Shown in pieces: positions 10,994-20,928 of a stretch of DNA of 64,000 nt. The DNA comes from Anopheles merus (taxonomy: Eukaryota > Arthropoda > Insecta > Diptera > Culicidae). How positions within the stretch are numbered: the stretch's first letter is position 1; each line of letters begins with the position of its first letter. Below the pieces are notes generated by a model. It saw nothing but the letters and a program-made list of their open reading frames with translations. It searched no databases and was not told the origin of the DNA. The translations under genes and the position numbers were made by a program. The stretch covers positions 20,448,389 through 20,512,388 of the forward strand of contig NC_054084.1 in the NCBI RefSeq assembly GCF_017562075.2, written 5' to 3'.

Positions 10994-11989
10994 GGCTGGG
11001 AGCGGAGCACTGCAACCGATAAAATTCCTGTCCGTGCTATCGTTGTTAGCTATCAACTTGCATCAGCATCAATTGAATTATACAAAGGCCCACTGCAACT
11101 GAATGCAGTTCTCTCATTGAGGAAGTGGGTTACGGTCGAATGCGGGAAAGCGGTTTGCACAGTGGAATGTTTCATACCAGCCAACACGTGTTGGCGCTTA
11201 TCAATTGTTTTAATTAGATGAAATGCTGATTTGGAGTATGTGTGGTTTTCCATTGTTATTGTTGTTTTTTTTTTCTATCGGCAGTAAATAGTAATTAATA
11301 GTGGTAGGGTTTAGTATTTACACGTAATAAAATCGAATATACAGATGTAACCTGAGCAGTGTGAGTAATTGCGTTTCCTGCAGTAATGCAAACAAAAACA
11401 ATTTAATTTCTTTGAATCTATTTTCAATCATCTTTTATCTATCAAAATGAAAGTAATATCGAGAAAAAGCTCCATTGACTCGTTTTAATCCGAATTATTT
11501 GTTTAAATACGTCGATTTATTTCAACGCAATATTCATTTCCATTGCTTTAGTTTTTTAAGTTGACGAATATATTGTTTACGATTCTATTCTTAGACCTTT
11601 AAAACTATACTATAACCAACAATCTTAAAGTACTCTCTTGCTCTCCGCGAGTACATAATGACTGATAAATTCGTTTGAGAAGTATTTCACATCACGATTG
11701 CCGCTAGGCACTAAGCATTTATTAGAAGTTCTAATCACTTGTTACGATTTGTTCCTTTTCATCTGGGTATTTGTTTTCAGTTATAAAATTATTTTCGAAT
11801 TTTACACCCATGAGAGAAAATTGGTTAAATTCTATATCGTCGTACACGACGTTTAAACTCAATAAAAAAAATAATCCACATAAAAGTAACACAGCTTAAG
11901 ATGCGAAAAAGCAATATAAATTGTTTGCTGGAAGCAGTTAAAAGAAAGGCATATTTTTTACACAAAAAATCCCAATTACGCCAACTCTT
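10994..11989. other. Intergenic, 3' regions of convergent genes
   Basis: AT-rich sequence between the convergent genes at 10600 and 11990. AATAAA at about 11327 on the plus strand fits a poly(A) signal for the small gene. No exon seen. Confidence 0.5.
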
Positions 11990-12597
11990 TTAGCTGGTCA
12001 AACTGGGCGTTTCCGTACGGACACACTTAATCGCCCGGTTCATCACATCGCACAGCTCATCGTCTTCGCGAGCCATCGCACCGTCCTCCTCCTCCAGCAT
12101 GCGCCGCTTTCGTTTGCGGGTAATCTCTTCCAGCAGCCGCGGATGGTCCTTTAACCGTTCCTTCAGTTCACTTTCGTCCATGTAATCCCACAGATCCCAA
12201 TCCTCCATCAGGGAGAGTGGCTTTGCGTCCGGATTGCACACTTTGCTCAGGCATCCCTCTCCGGTCGTTTCCTCCTCTTCGTCCGACGATTGCGGTGCAG
12301 AGCGGTACGCATTCATGAACAGCTCCTGGTACGGGTCTTCCTCGCCCTCCTCGTCATCTTCCGGTTCATCATCGGAATTGTACGACGGGCGGTATCCATA
12401 GCGGTAGCTTCGGTAGCCTGTGTCGTAGGGAGATTCTTCCGATGTTACGCTTTGGACATCTTGTTCGGACGAAGCAAGGTCTCGCTGGGATTTTTCATCT
12501 ACCGTGGTGCTCAGAATGGTAGAGCTAAAACCAAAACAATCAATTCAGCTCATATACGCACGACAATCGCCGTCAGCAAATCATACCTTTCCGCCAT
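11990..12597 (-). CDS. Acidic 181-residue protein with 11-nt first coding exon
   Basis: The first exon (12597-12587) encodes only MAE plus two bases of the fourth codon, ending AAAG|GTATGA. Exon 2 (12524-11990) begins after GGTTTTAG and restores the frame as MAESSTILSTTVDEK. The open frame continues without interruption through Tyr/Arg/Gly repeats (YRSYRYGYRPSYN), acidic stretches (DDEPEDDEEGEEDPYQELF), and a conserved-looking helix WDLWDYMDESELKERLKDHP with basic RKRKRR. It ends KCVRTETPSLTS. Highly charged with a basic cluster, it is probably nuclear or cytoplasmic, with no signal peptide. I do not recognise the family. The start is inferred from the splice pair, since no ATG exists in frame upstream within exon 2. 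Confidence 0.65.
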
Positions 12598-13800
12598 TGC
12601 TTTATCACACTGCTCATTCGATAGATCTCGGGAAGGAATTTGTTTTACAACAAAAACTGGCACTGATTTTAGATAGTTTGAATCATTTGCTAGCTTTCTA
12701 AACGATTCACAGCAACTCTTTCCCCGATTGGAAAGGGCAAAAGACCGACAAAATGTAAATTTTCGTATTTGTTTTGTTTTGTCTTCTGTTTTGGTTATTA
12801 GCGGGACCAACAAACGTCAAATAGCAGAAATAATCGATCAAACGATGTTCGATGAAAAGACGATGTGCAAGAAAATTTTACCAACAAAGTGTCAGTCAAG
12901 ATAATTCGTTGTATTTTTAAATGAACGGTTAAATTAAAAATAAGAAAAAAATGTTGTTTGAGTTGCACAAAATGTTTGAAACTGATTTTGGAAAGCGAAA
13001 TGTTTATCTTTGATTGCTATTCCTAAAAAAAATGTTTGTATTTATTCTATTATAACGGAATATTTTTTGACATATGTTCGGCCCTATAATGTTGATTGCC
13101 GTTGATCCGCAAAGGATTTCATCCTAGTGAATTTGTTATTGCTATTTAACTGTTTAAAGAGGGTTTGGACCTATTAGCGCCTCTTTCGCCTCTGTGCTAG
13201 TGAATTGCTTTATATTTAACATAATCAGTTAAATTTTACAGAATTACATAAAACCTGAAGTAATCTATGCGTTGATGAAACATTTATCACATAAAATAAG
13301 TGAATAAATTGTACGATTAGCTCGGCACGAACAATTTTCAATCTGAGGAACAATTTTTCATATTTTTTTTAATTCTATACTAGACTCCTTCAAATGTAAT
13401 AAAAATAATCATATTTCAAAACATTTGTTGCTTTTTTTGTTAAGCCTAGTTTTTTATGTTATGACAAAAAGTGTTTAAATTTTCACTACCATTTTTATGA
13501 AATCCTGAATTGTAAATATTAAAACGATTGATTGTTTTTAAATTATGTCAATTTTGCAAAGCTTCTTGCAAAACTGTATCATGAATGGAATAAAGTCATC
13601 ATGATCCATTACTGACCTTCAATGCTGCTCTCCAAAATGTTGATGCTTCCACGAAACGATATGTGGACTGTTTGCTGAGCAAACATTTGCTAAGATTTCG
13701 ATCGAAACGATCAAAGAATTGTGGTGGGGCGGGTAATGATGCTCTCGTCGTCAGCCAATAATGAATGATCACACAAATCTCTTCAGATCATCCCATCTTG
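12598..13800. other. Intergenic, AT-rich
   Basis: About 1.2 kb of mostly AT-rich DNA with stops in all frames, between the divergent genes at 12597 and 13901. No repeats or RNA genes recognised. Confidence 0.55.
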
Positions 13801-13802
13801 CC

Positions 13803-13809
13803 TATAAAA
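13803..13809 (+). promoter_or_regulatory. TATA box with TCAGTT initiator
   Basis: TATAAAA, with TCAGTT at 13835-13840 at the canonical 30-base spacing. Predicts a leader of about 65 bases for the gene at 13901. Confidence 0.7.
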
Positions 13810-13900
13810 CAGACCACCTCAACTGGACGCACGTTCAGTTCCTCTCCATCGAATTGTCGTTGTCGTAGAGCATTGTGCCCATAAAGTTGTTGCAGTAAAG

Positions 13901-14275
13901 ATGATGATCCCATACTTAACGATCGTAACGTGCTGCTCGGTGGTGATATCTAATTTCGCGGAAAGTGCTTATCTTCCGGTACAACTGCCCACGGAACTGC
14001 AGCTTCCACAGCAGCTACATTACTACAATCACCCCGTAGTGTATCAGCTGAGTTCGTATTTATACAAACTCGATCCGAGGGCGCCACTGCCAAGCGGTAT
14101 GATTGCAGTCGAGGATTTGTCGGCGGAGCGCGAAGAAACCGAATCGGACAACGAAACCAAACATCCCGCAGTTGATCCGAACCGGTTTGCAGTGATCGAT
14201 GCTCCGGCTGCATGCCGGCCAGGGGAAGCTACCGACGGTAGAGGAAAGTGCAAAAAGATAGCTAATATTTTCTAA
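13901..14275 (+). CDS. Small secreted C-x11-C protein A
   Basis: This is a 124-residue secreted protein. Its signal peptide (MMIPYLTIVTCCSVVISNFA) is followed by a Tyr/Leu/Gln-rich region (LQLPQQLHYYNHPVVYQLSS), an acidic linker and the C-terminal module CRPGEATDGRGKC. That module has two cysteines separated by 11 residues, Asp at module position 8 and Gly at position 11. The same module ends five other small secreted genes in the next 7 kb, all on the opposite strand, so this is the divergent outgroup member. TATA and initiator lie upstream and a poly(A) signal at 14292-14297. I cannot name a function; small extracellular peptides of this kind are often immune, accessory-gland or gut products. 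Confidence 0.75.
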   Translation: MMIPYLTIVTCCSVVISNFAESAYLPVQLPTELQLPQQLHYYNHPVVYQLSSYLYKLDPRAPLPSGMIAVEDLSAEREETESDNETKHPAVDPNRFAVIDAPAACRPGEATDGRGKCKKIANIF

Positions 14276-14291
14276 TTTACCCTACCCGGCA

Positions 14292-14297
14292 AATAAA
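14292..14297 (+). terminator. Poly(A) signal AATAAA
   Basis: Canonical hexamer 16 bases after the stop codon of protein A. Confidence 0.6.
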
Positions 14298-14470
14298 TGG
14301 TCCAATGGATTTGTTGCATCCGTGTATTGATATATTTTAATGAAATATCACTTTTTTACACATTGAAACTGGGAATTTCGTTGAAATGCCCGAAACGATA
14401 AACGTTTAAATATCAGCTCAAGATACATCGAGCTTCAAGAAACCATACTCAAACTATGGTTCCCAGCACA

Positions 14471-14798
14471 CTAACCCATGATAGGTCTACATTTTCCTTG
14501 ATGGTCGAGCATCTGTCCCTCAGGGCATAGTTTCGGTGGATCAATCACGTTCGCTTTCTGTAATGAACACATTTTCCAGTACATCGTGGTGATCGTTTAT
14601 CGAACGTTTATAATTAAACACGTCATAATCTCTTACCTGTACATCAAGTAAATTGTTGACCTCTTCCGCAATAGCCGTGGCTCGAACGAGAGGAACTGCT
14701 GGGGGTGGCTGTTCTGGTTCATCCTCACATCCGACGGGATATGCGTAGGTTACGCTCGCCACCAAAACCACACCAAACAACAACACAATCAATTTCAT
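14471..14798 (-). CDS. Small secreted C-x11-C protein B, two exons
   Basis: Exon 1 (14798-14637) encodes a signal peptide (MKLIVLLFGVVLVASVTYA) and an acidic, proline-containing mature N-terminus, ending CAG|GTAAGA. Exon 2 (14557-14471) follows GTTCATTACAG and encodes the module CPEGQMLDHQGKC, ending RPIMG-stop. The protein is 82 residues. The ATG at 14798 is chosen because the signal peptide starts there. The intron is 79 bp and sits just before the module, the same position as in proteins F and G. The MKL-V-LLF leader is near-identical to those of C and D, so B, C and D are recent tandem paralogues. A paired GATA site lies about 210 bases upstream of the ATG. Confidence 0.75.
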
Positions 14799-15005
14799 TG
14801 CGATCACTTGCTTTTCGATAAACACCCGTTTCAAAACTATACAGAAATCCCTCTTTGTTTTTCGAGAAACAACCGGCAAGACGACAGCTTCTTTCGGTGG
14901 GTAGTTTGCAATTAAAGTACGTCGTTTCCTACGCCCCAATGGCCCTTCAGATAAGAGTGCGCGACACGACAATGATCGCCGTGTTTTCAATTGTCCGACA
15001 GGCGG

Positions 15006-15018
15006 CTTATCTTATCAT
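15006..15018 (-). promoter_or_regulatory. Paired GATA element upstream of protein B
   Basis: Minus strand reads ATGATAAGATAAG, two GATA sites in tandem 208 bases before the ATG at 14798. The same 13-mer, with 12 of 13 bases identical, lies upstream of protein F at 19701. GATA factors drive fat body, gut and blood cell genes in insects; a role here is inference. Confidence 0.5.
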
Positions 15019-15223
15019 CACGGCACAAGTCCAGCAGTATGTATCGCTTGTTTTTTTTTTACTTTTATTTTAGGAAATGAATAGCTTAAATCGGAACCAT
15101 TTCAACCGCTTTGTGACGCGCTGTAGTAGTTTTAACAATTAAGCCGTTTGAACGGAGATAAAAATGGACCATAGAAGGAACAAAAGTGCCGTTTTCCTAA
15201 CTGGCTGATGTTTGCCCATCGAG

Positions 15224-15661
15224 CTAATCCTTTATCTGTGCTCTCGGGGGTATCACCGGTCTGCATTTTCCGTGACGATCGAGCTTTTGTCTTGGTGGAC
15301 ATAGCGTTGGTGGAAGAAAAAGATCATATTCATGAACTGATGGAATAGATTCTGCCCAGGGTATCACCAGTCTGCATGTTCCGTTTAGATCGGGCATATG
15401 TCCCGGAGGGCATACCCTTGGTGGAAATATGTCCCTTCCCTGAAATGAGGGTTTTTTTTTCGTAAATGCTTCATTATTGTCTGTTTGTGTATGCGTAAAA
15501 TACTCAAAATGGAACGATTTATTTACCAATTTACCTAGCTTTATCAAAAATACTAGATTTTCCGGATTGGGCAGTTTTGAGAAGATGTCAGACATGATCG
15601 GTTGGCTGTAGGACACATTAGCCCACAAAGCCACACTAAAAAGCAAGAGAACCAGTTTCAT
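15224..15661 (-). CDS. Small secreted C-x11-C protein C with two modules
   Basis: A signal peptide (MKLVLLLFSVALWANVSYS) is followed by two copies of the cysteine module, CPPGHMPDLNGTC and CPPRQKLDRHGKC, joined by a 26-residue linker. It is the only family member with two modules. The frame is open for 145 residues. Positions 15526-15440 are also a perfectly good 87-base intron: TTG|GTAAAT to CCCTCATTTCAG|G, phase 0, with a pyrimidine tract. Splicing would give 116 residues in the same frame. Paralogues B, F and G have an intron just before the module, so splicing is the likelier form. The ATG at 15661 is used; a three-codon extension upstream spoils the signal peptide. Confidence 0.7.
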   Translation of the reverse strand: MKLVLLLFSVALWANVSYSQPIMSDIFSKLPNPENLVFLIKLGKLVNKSFHFEYFTHTQTDNNEAFTKKKPSFQGRDIFPPRVCPPGHMPDLNGTCRLVIPWAESIPSVHEYDLFLPPTLCPPRQKLDRHGKCRPVIPPRAQIKD

Positions 15662-16678
15662 TTCCGTCACTTCACTGGAATTCCCGTTACGTGTTTAAAT
15701 CACACTGTTCGAGGAGCAGCAGCTTCTTCAGCAATCAATAATTCCAACTCGAAGGAATGTATTTTTTTTACAAAACATGTTAGCCTCATTTCATTTAAAA
15801 ACGATGTTGAAATTCTATTCACTGTAATCGTTCCGGGTGTGATAATTGCAGTACATGAGGCGAATGAGATGTGTATGTTACTCAGGAGAGAAGCAAACAA
15901 ACAATCAAGTACAAATGATATGAAGCTATGGGTTTACATCACGTTTTATCGTACAATTTATTGAAGTCTTTCTAAGCCTAAGGAAACCTATAATAGTGAT
16001 GTCTGAACCTTCGACTTTTTCTATGTATTATTAAAAGAACAATCGGGCAAACAAATCCGTTGCTCTCTCTGACTGCTCTCTTATCGTCCATTTATTTACA
16101 AGGCTTACACAATGCTCACAACAAGGAGAAGAAAAAATGCACAAATTCGCCACCAAATATCGGATTGATTGATTCGGAGGATTGATCGATGATCTTCAGC
16201 GGTATACTTCAATGATCATTAACGCTTGGTGAATACTGTGAGGAGATGAATGAGGTATCAGAAATATAAAAACAAATTCTGTCACCGTAAGTAGCGCTTA
16301 ATAAAGTCAAATAGATTCTATGACTTTGGCTTAGTTTCCGTAACGTAGACTTTGTACAGGTGAGCGAGGTGAATGAAGCCACTTTGTAGAATAGTAGCAT
16401 TATATAATCCCAATATCTCAAAGTGACCAGCGTGAGGTAACAATTCAGCAACGAGCTGCCAGAAAGTAGAACCCAAAGAGAAGATTTTTGTATATTTGTA
16501 TATTTATTAATAAATCGACGGACCTCATAAGCCCACCCGATGTATACACGTTTCACAAATTTACACAAGAAAATTAACACGGGGCAACAGATCGGTATAT
16601 GAAACGATTAACTTCGTATTTCACTCGCAGGAGGTAGTTTTGTGCAAGTGAGTCAATATTTATTCTTCATGTATGCAT

Positions 16679-16903
16679 TTATCTCCCTGGGCGCATAATC
16701 TTTCTGCATATTTCCTTATGATCGAGCATATGCCCTGCTGGGCATACCTTTGGTACACGAAACAAGTCGTTCATTGCCCCTTTCGTTATTGTCTGTTTTG
16801 TACTTGTGTTAAGTGATCCGATGGGTAACGATTGTTTTACCATTTGGCTGTAGGATACGCCAGCCAAGAAAAACATACTGAAAAGCAACAGAACCAATTT
16901 CAT
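16679..16903 (-). CDS. Small secreted C-x11-C protein D
   Basis: The 74-residue frame has a signal peptide (MKLVLLLFSMFFLAGVSYS), a Ser/Thr/Lys linker and the module CPAGHMLDHKEIC followed by RKIMRPGR-stop. The Gly at module position 11 is Glu here. The linker DNA aligns with the probable intron of protein C: both have GGTAAA..AATCGTT and ACAAACAGACAATAA. A 93-base in-frame intron from GTAAAAC (16840) to CCAAAG (16748) is possible, but the acceptor is poor. The upstream leader also matches that of C (TGATCACTTCACTG). Either the linker became exonic here or this copy is losing splicing. Confidence 0.65.
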   Translation of the reverse strand: MKLVLLLFSMFFLAGVSYSQMVKQSLPIGSLNTSTKQTITKGAMNDLFRVPKVCPAGHMLDHKEICRKIMRPGR

Positions 16904-17584
16904 TGTGATCACTTCACTGAAAATACCTCTATACGCGCTCAAATCATACTGAATTGTACTTCAGGTAAGAGCTGGTAGTTAGTGCTTAGCCTTATGTTTT
17001 ATTCTAACTGGCGTGGCTGGATTTTTATAAAAAAAAGATGTTGGAGTTCCATGCGCTGTAGTTATTCTGGGGTGTAACAAATGCAGTACATGAGACGATT
17101 GACTTGTTATTTGACGATTTGTGTTACTAGCGAAGGAAGCAATAAACAATCATGTTTAAATAATTTCAAGCTATAGGATTGCTTGCGCCATAGCACGATA
17201 CTTTTAAATCAACGATGTGTATATGATATTTGATCGTAATCGGAGAATTGGCTAAGCTAAACCAGCATAAAAAAGAATTTTCCCTTTCTTTCATATGTAA
17301 AACACCCAGATGATAAACCGCACTGCTTAGTAAATACTGCAAAAAGGTAAAGAGATATCACAAGTTCAAAAGTGTAATGCTGTCATTAGTAAAACTTAAA
17401 TCCATCAATTTGATTATGTAATATACCCAAAAGGCTATCAGTTGGTGCAAAGCGGAGCTTGTAGAGACGAGCGAGTTGAATAAATTTTCACTTCGTTGGA
17501 TAGTTGAACAATATATTTGACTTATAGTGAAACTAAGTTGCTATTTATTCCTCCAACCTGGATGTTTCTCACTGAACGCTAAAT

Positions 17585-18110
17585 CCCTCAACATTTTCCT
17601 CTATGATCAATCTTTTGTCCTAGAGGGTATACCTTTTGTTAATCGAATTACGCTATTATCCTAGAAATAGTCATTAGTAATTGGTTCATTATTGTTTATA
17701 TATGACTTTAATGATCCATAAAGATTTTTTTCTACCAATCTTTGTCGATGTTGTGCGTGCCGATCACGCGTTACTGCAGTCACTCACCGCTGACAGTCCC
17801 AGCGTCAGCGTGCCAATGTGTTAGTTAGAGCGGTTCGGCAGGATAGGGCAATGATCGCTCGCCAGGCCAACGAACGGGAGCGATGGTGTCGTTTCGCGTA
17901 ACAGACTTACAAAACTATCCTCGGTGTAAGCAGTTTCTAAATATGTGTGAAGTTTGTATATATATATAGCTAGATAAGCAATATGGGAATATCACATTCT
18001 TCCCCACGATACAATAGTCGATTACACTAGATTTTGAGTATTAGATGGTTGATTATTGTCCTTCGGTTGGCGCACGCTGGCCAACAAAACCGTGCAAAAA
18101 AGTAACATAC
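17585..18110 (-). pseudogene. Dead copy of the C/D secreted-protein gene
   Basis: The minus strand still matches genes C and D from the 5' leader (CCCGTTACGTGTTTAAATC near 18140) through the signal-peptide region and intron to the module. The lesions are clear. The ATG has become AGG and the signal-peptide frame is lost. The first module cysteine is Tyr (VYPLGQKIDHRGKC), and the codon after the second cysteine is TGA. A 268-bp insertion with a 5-bp target duplication splits it at 17749-18016. Module residues Asp8 and Gly11 remain. The copy lies in the tandem order between D and F. Confidence 0.65.
17749..18016. mobile_element. Insertion flanked by GTCGA repeats, solo-LTR-like
   Basis: This GC-rich 268-bp block starts TGTTGTGCGTG and ends GATACAATA. 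It is bounded by the 5-bp repeat GTCGA at 17744-17748 and 18017-18021. Sequence homologous to gene C resumes on both sides, so the boundaries are defined by the paralogue alignment. Length, TGTTG start and 5-bp duplication fit a solo LTR of a BEL/Pao- or gypsy-type element; the 3' terminus is not a perfect CA. No coding potential. Confidence 0.5.
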
Positions 18111-18149
18111 CTTTGAGCTCACTGTAATGTAAAATCCCGTTACGTGTTT

Positions 18150-19157
18150 AAATCGCACTGAAAGAGCTGCGAGATGTTAGCAGCTTCATAGGTTTATACC
18201 AACTCAAAGCAGTGCCACCGTATCAAATGCCAGCTAAAAGGGCTCATTAGGTAATAGGCACCAGTTAATGAAAATTGATTAATTCAATTCATTCTAGTTT
18301 GCGCTGCACTCACTGGTGCCTTTTGCCCCGATCTACTGAGTGCATTTTGTGCCCCTGTTCATAGTTAAAAACATTTAAAAAACGCGAGAAAATCTGCATT
18401 TTTACCAATTAAACGTATGGGCAATTTAAAGCTCTAAATCTAATTAGAAGAACTATATATTCCACGAAAAAAACAACGATTTTCAGACTTTTATTTCTTA
18501 CTGGAGTGGTAAGCAAGTGGTTTTGCTTAACATTTGTAATCGATAGAAATTTCTTCTTATTTCTTTTCAAAATAGTCACATCTAATTGCAGCACAAAACA
18601 CTGTTTAATGAATAGCCTACACACCAATAAGAGATAGATAAACCTACTCCAATGGAAGCATTCCCAAGAGCAACGTCATTCCCACGATTGACCATGATAC
18701 CGGAAATCGGAATTGGAATTTACGCCCGACACTTGCAGTGCGATAAATTGCACCGCTGGAATGTGGCGAATGCTTCGTGTGTTTGTGTGTGCGCGACTGT
18801 GAACAATCGAATAGAGATTACGGTTTTACGAGCACGAGATTACACGATCAATCGTAATCCATTGAGGACTTCAGTGGGGTAACAGAGATTACAGCGATTG
18901 AATGAAAGAAACCACCACCAACAACAAAACTATCCATAGTTGCCACTGTACACCCATTAGTCATCGAAGTTGGCATTGAACTGAAGATGCGAAAGCGGGT
19001 AAGATCAATTGATGACAGTAGGTTAAGCTTTATTGCATCACTTTGGCGTAAGGTGTTGTAGTTAAACAAACATTTAGAATATATTCATGGTGATTGTGAA
19101 GATCGACTTTGGGATACATTGTATGGTTGATTTAGGGAACTGTAAATTTGAACTTCA
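18150..19157. other. Intergenic within the secreted-peptide cluster
   Basis: No intact member and no further module signature found on either strand. Contains probable 3' sequence of protein F. Confidence 0.45.
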
Positions 19158-19533
19158 TCACCCCATCGGTCGTCGGCATACACCCTTGTGATCCAGTACG
19201 GTTCCATCCGGGCACACGATCGGAGCGTCAAACAGTGCTCGCTGTAGAAAAGTAAACATAGGTCGTATAAGTTACAATCAAGCCGTTTCAGTACGGTTGC
19301 TATTGCTGTTGTTGTATTGATATTGCATCACTGTTTCGCAACACAGCACGATCATATATGACAACATTCGCGAGAACGATCATTCGTACCATTCCAATTA
19401 TCAGTTGTGGTACGATCGAAGTTGTCGGCGGTCCGTTTGCACTTCCCTCATCTTCATAATAATCCACCACAACACCGGCACTAACGCACACCACCAATCC
19501 AATCACACAAATCCATCTCAGGGTAGTACCCAT
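19158..19533 (-). CDS. Small secreted C-x11-C protein F, two exons
   Basis: Exon 1 starts at 19533 with the signal peptide MGTTLRWICVIGLVVCVSAG and an acidic segment (DYYEDEG). The best donor is ATG|GTACGA after 19390, phase 0. Exon 2 (19241-19158) follows a strong acceptor TTTACTTTTCTACAG. It encodes RALFDAPIV, then the module CPDGTVLDHKGVC and RRPMG-stop. The joined product is 75 residues. The donor is the weak point, since other GT dinucleotides downstream could serve. The intron position just ahead of the module matches B and G. A paired GATA element sits 168 bases upstream of the ATG. Confidence 0.6.
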
Positions 19534-19700
19534 TACTACGAGATCAAACAGCTATTCCAACCGCGTCACGTTGATAAACGTGTATCTAAAGCCCCAAGCT
19601 CTAGTACAACTAGCACTCCCGTTCCGAGAAGTCCCACAGCAAAGATGCAAAAACCGCGCACTTCCTTCTCGCACGAACTCTCACTCTCAAGTGGCGCAGT

Positions 19701-19713
19701 TTTATCTTATCAT
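19701..19713 (-). promoter_or_regulatory. Paired GATA element upstream of protein F
   Basis: Minus strand ATGATAAGATAAA, matching the element upstream of protein B at 12 of 13 bases, at a similar distance from the start codon. Confidence 0.5.
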
Positions 19714-20483
19714 TCGCCAGCAGCCGCGGAATCGCTACTTGCAGAAATACAAAAAACCATTGCATTCGCGCAGTCCCCTTTTGACTGGGGATGAACATGA
19801 TGCGGCGCTCAGTGTCAGTCGCCGGCCACTTGACCGGTCCGGTCTTGCCGTGCTGTGTCCCATTACCCTGTCTGTGTACCTTTGCAGTATTGATCTAGGC
19901 AAAGATCGATATCATGTCAGACGAATGTGTATCAACCTGATGAGATGTGATGGGAGGAACTGGGGGAAAACACACATTTTCACGCTCTTGAACTAGTCGG
20001 CAATTTGCTTGCACTGGTAAAGTCCGGGTGACGCGTGTGGGGAAGTTCATCGGTGAGTTTACCCACTTCCGGAGCTGCTGATATCAGAACCCGATACAAC
20101 GATCCACGCTGGAGGGCAAATATTAACCCTCACCGTCAAGCAGGTGTGTGTCGTTGACTACACTTGAGACCAGTGGCCCGCCCACCGTAACGGCAGTCAC
20201 ACATTTCAATGCGTGATCAAAAGCCGGCTCAAAAAAAAAGGTCAAGGGTGTCACGTAGTCGTAGCCGTGCCGTACTAAACGTCACGATCAATCAAGAAAG
20301 CGCTTGATCCATCAATTGTGGTGGCACTTCACATCAATCTTGCTAGACGAACTGGCTGTGGACGCTTAATTCCTTTAACAACGATCATCTTTTCCCGGGC
20401 AACAGATCCCAAGCTTCCCGTGTGGAAAATCTCCACACAAAGGACTACCCGGGGACCGATGTTCTGGCCCGTGCTTACTCACC

Positions 20484-20928
20484 TCACAGTGTGGGCCGAC
20501 ACTTGCCCTTATGATCGACACGAAAGCCCGGCTTGCAGGCGGTCGGTGCGAGCAGTATGTTGATCTGTGGATGGGACGCAAGGACATGGCGAAATTTAAG
20601 CATCGCAACGCATAACCGCAGACTCCAAAACGCTCAACATTACACTCACCGGCTGCATCACGAACATTCCGCCTGGGTTCGCTCCGTCCGCTTCGGCGGC
20701 TTCTTCCCCATCCGTATCGGTTGCTTCACCTTCGCCTGCCCCTTCTTCCCCATTGGCTTCCGGGGTTGGTGCGGTAGCTTGCTCTTCCTGCGCCACCTGC
20801 GCTTCCTGCGTGGTGTGTGCTTCCTGCTCCTGCTCGTCACCTTCGTCGGATAAAACGGGCGACGGTGCAGTAGCGATCGCAAGCAGTGCAATGCATAGCC
20901 ACACTGCCGTACGTGTTGAGTTCTTCAT
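20484..20928 (-). CDS. Small secreted C-x11-C protein G with acidic linker
   Basis: Exon 1 (20928-20650) encodes a signal peptide (TAVWLCIALLAIATAPSPVL) and a 65-residue, highly acidic, Glu/Gln/Ala/Thr/Gly-rich disordered linker, ending CCG|GTGAGT. Exon 2 (20564-20484) follows CATCCACAG and encodes INILLAPTA, then the module CKPGFRVDHKGKC, ending RPTL-stop. The total is 119 residues. Splice sites are consensus and phase 0. A perfect donor (G|GTGAGT) directly follows the stop codon, so a 3'-UTR intron is possible. One GATA site (TGATAAG on the minus strand, near 20990) lies upstream. The family module is conserved although the linker shares nothing with the other members. Confidence 0.75.
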
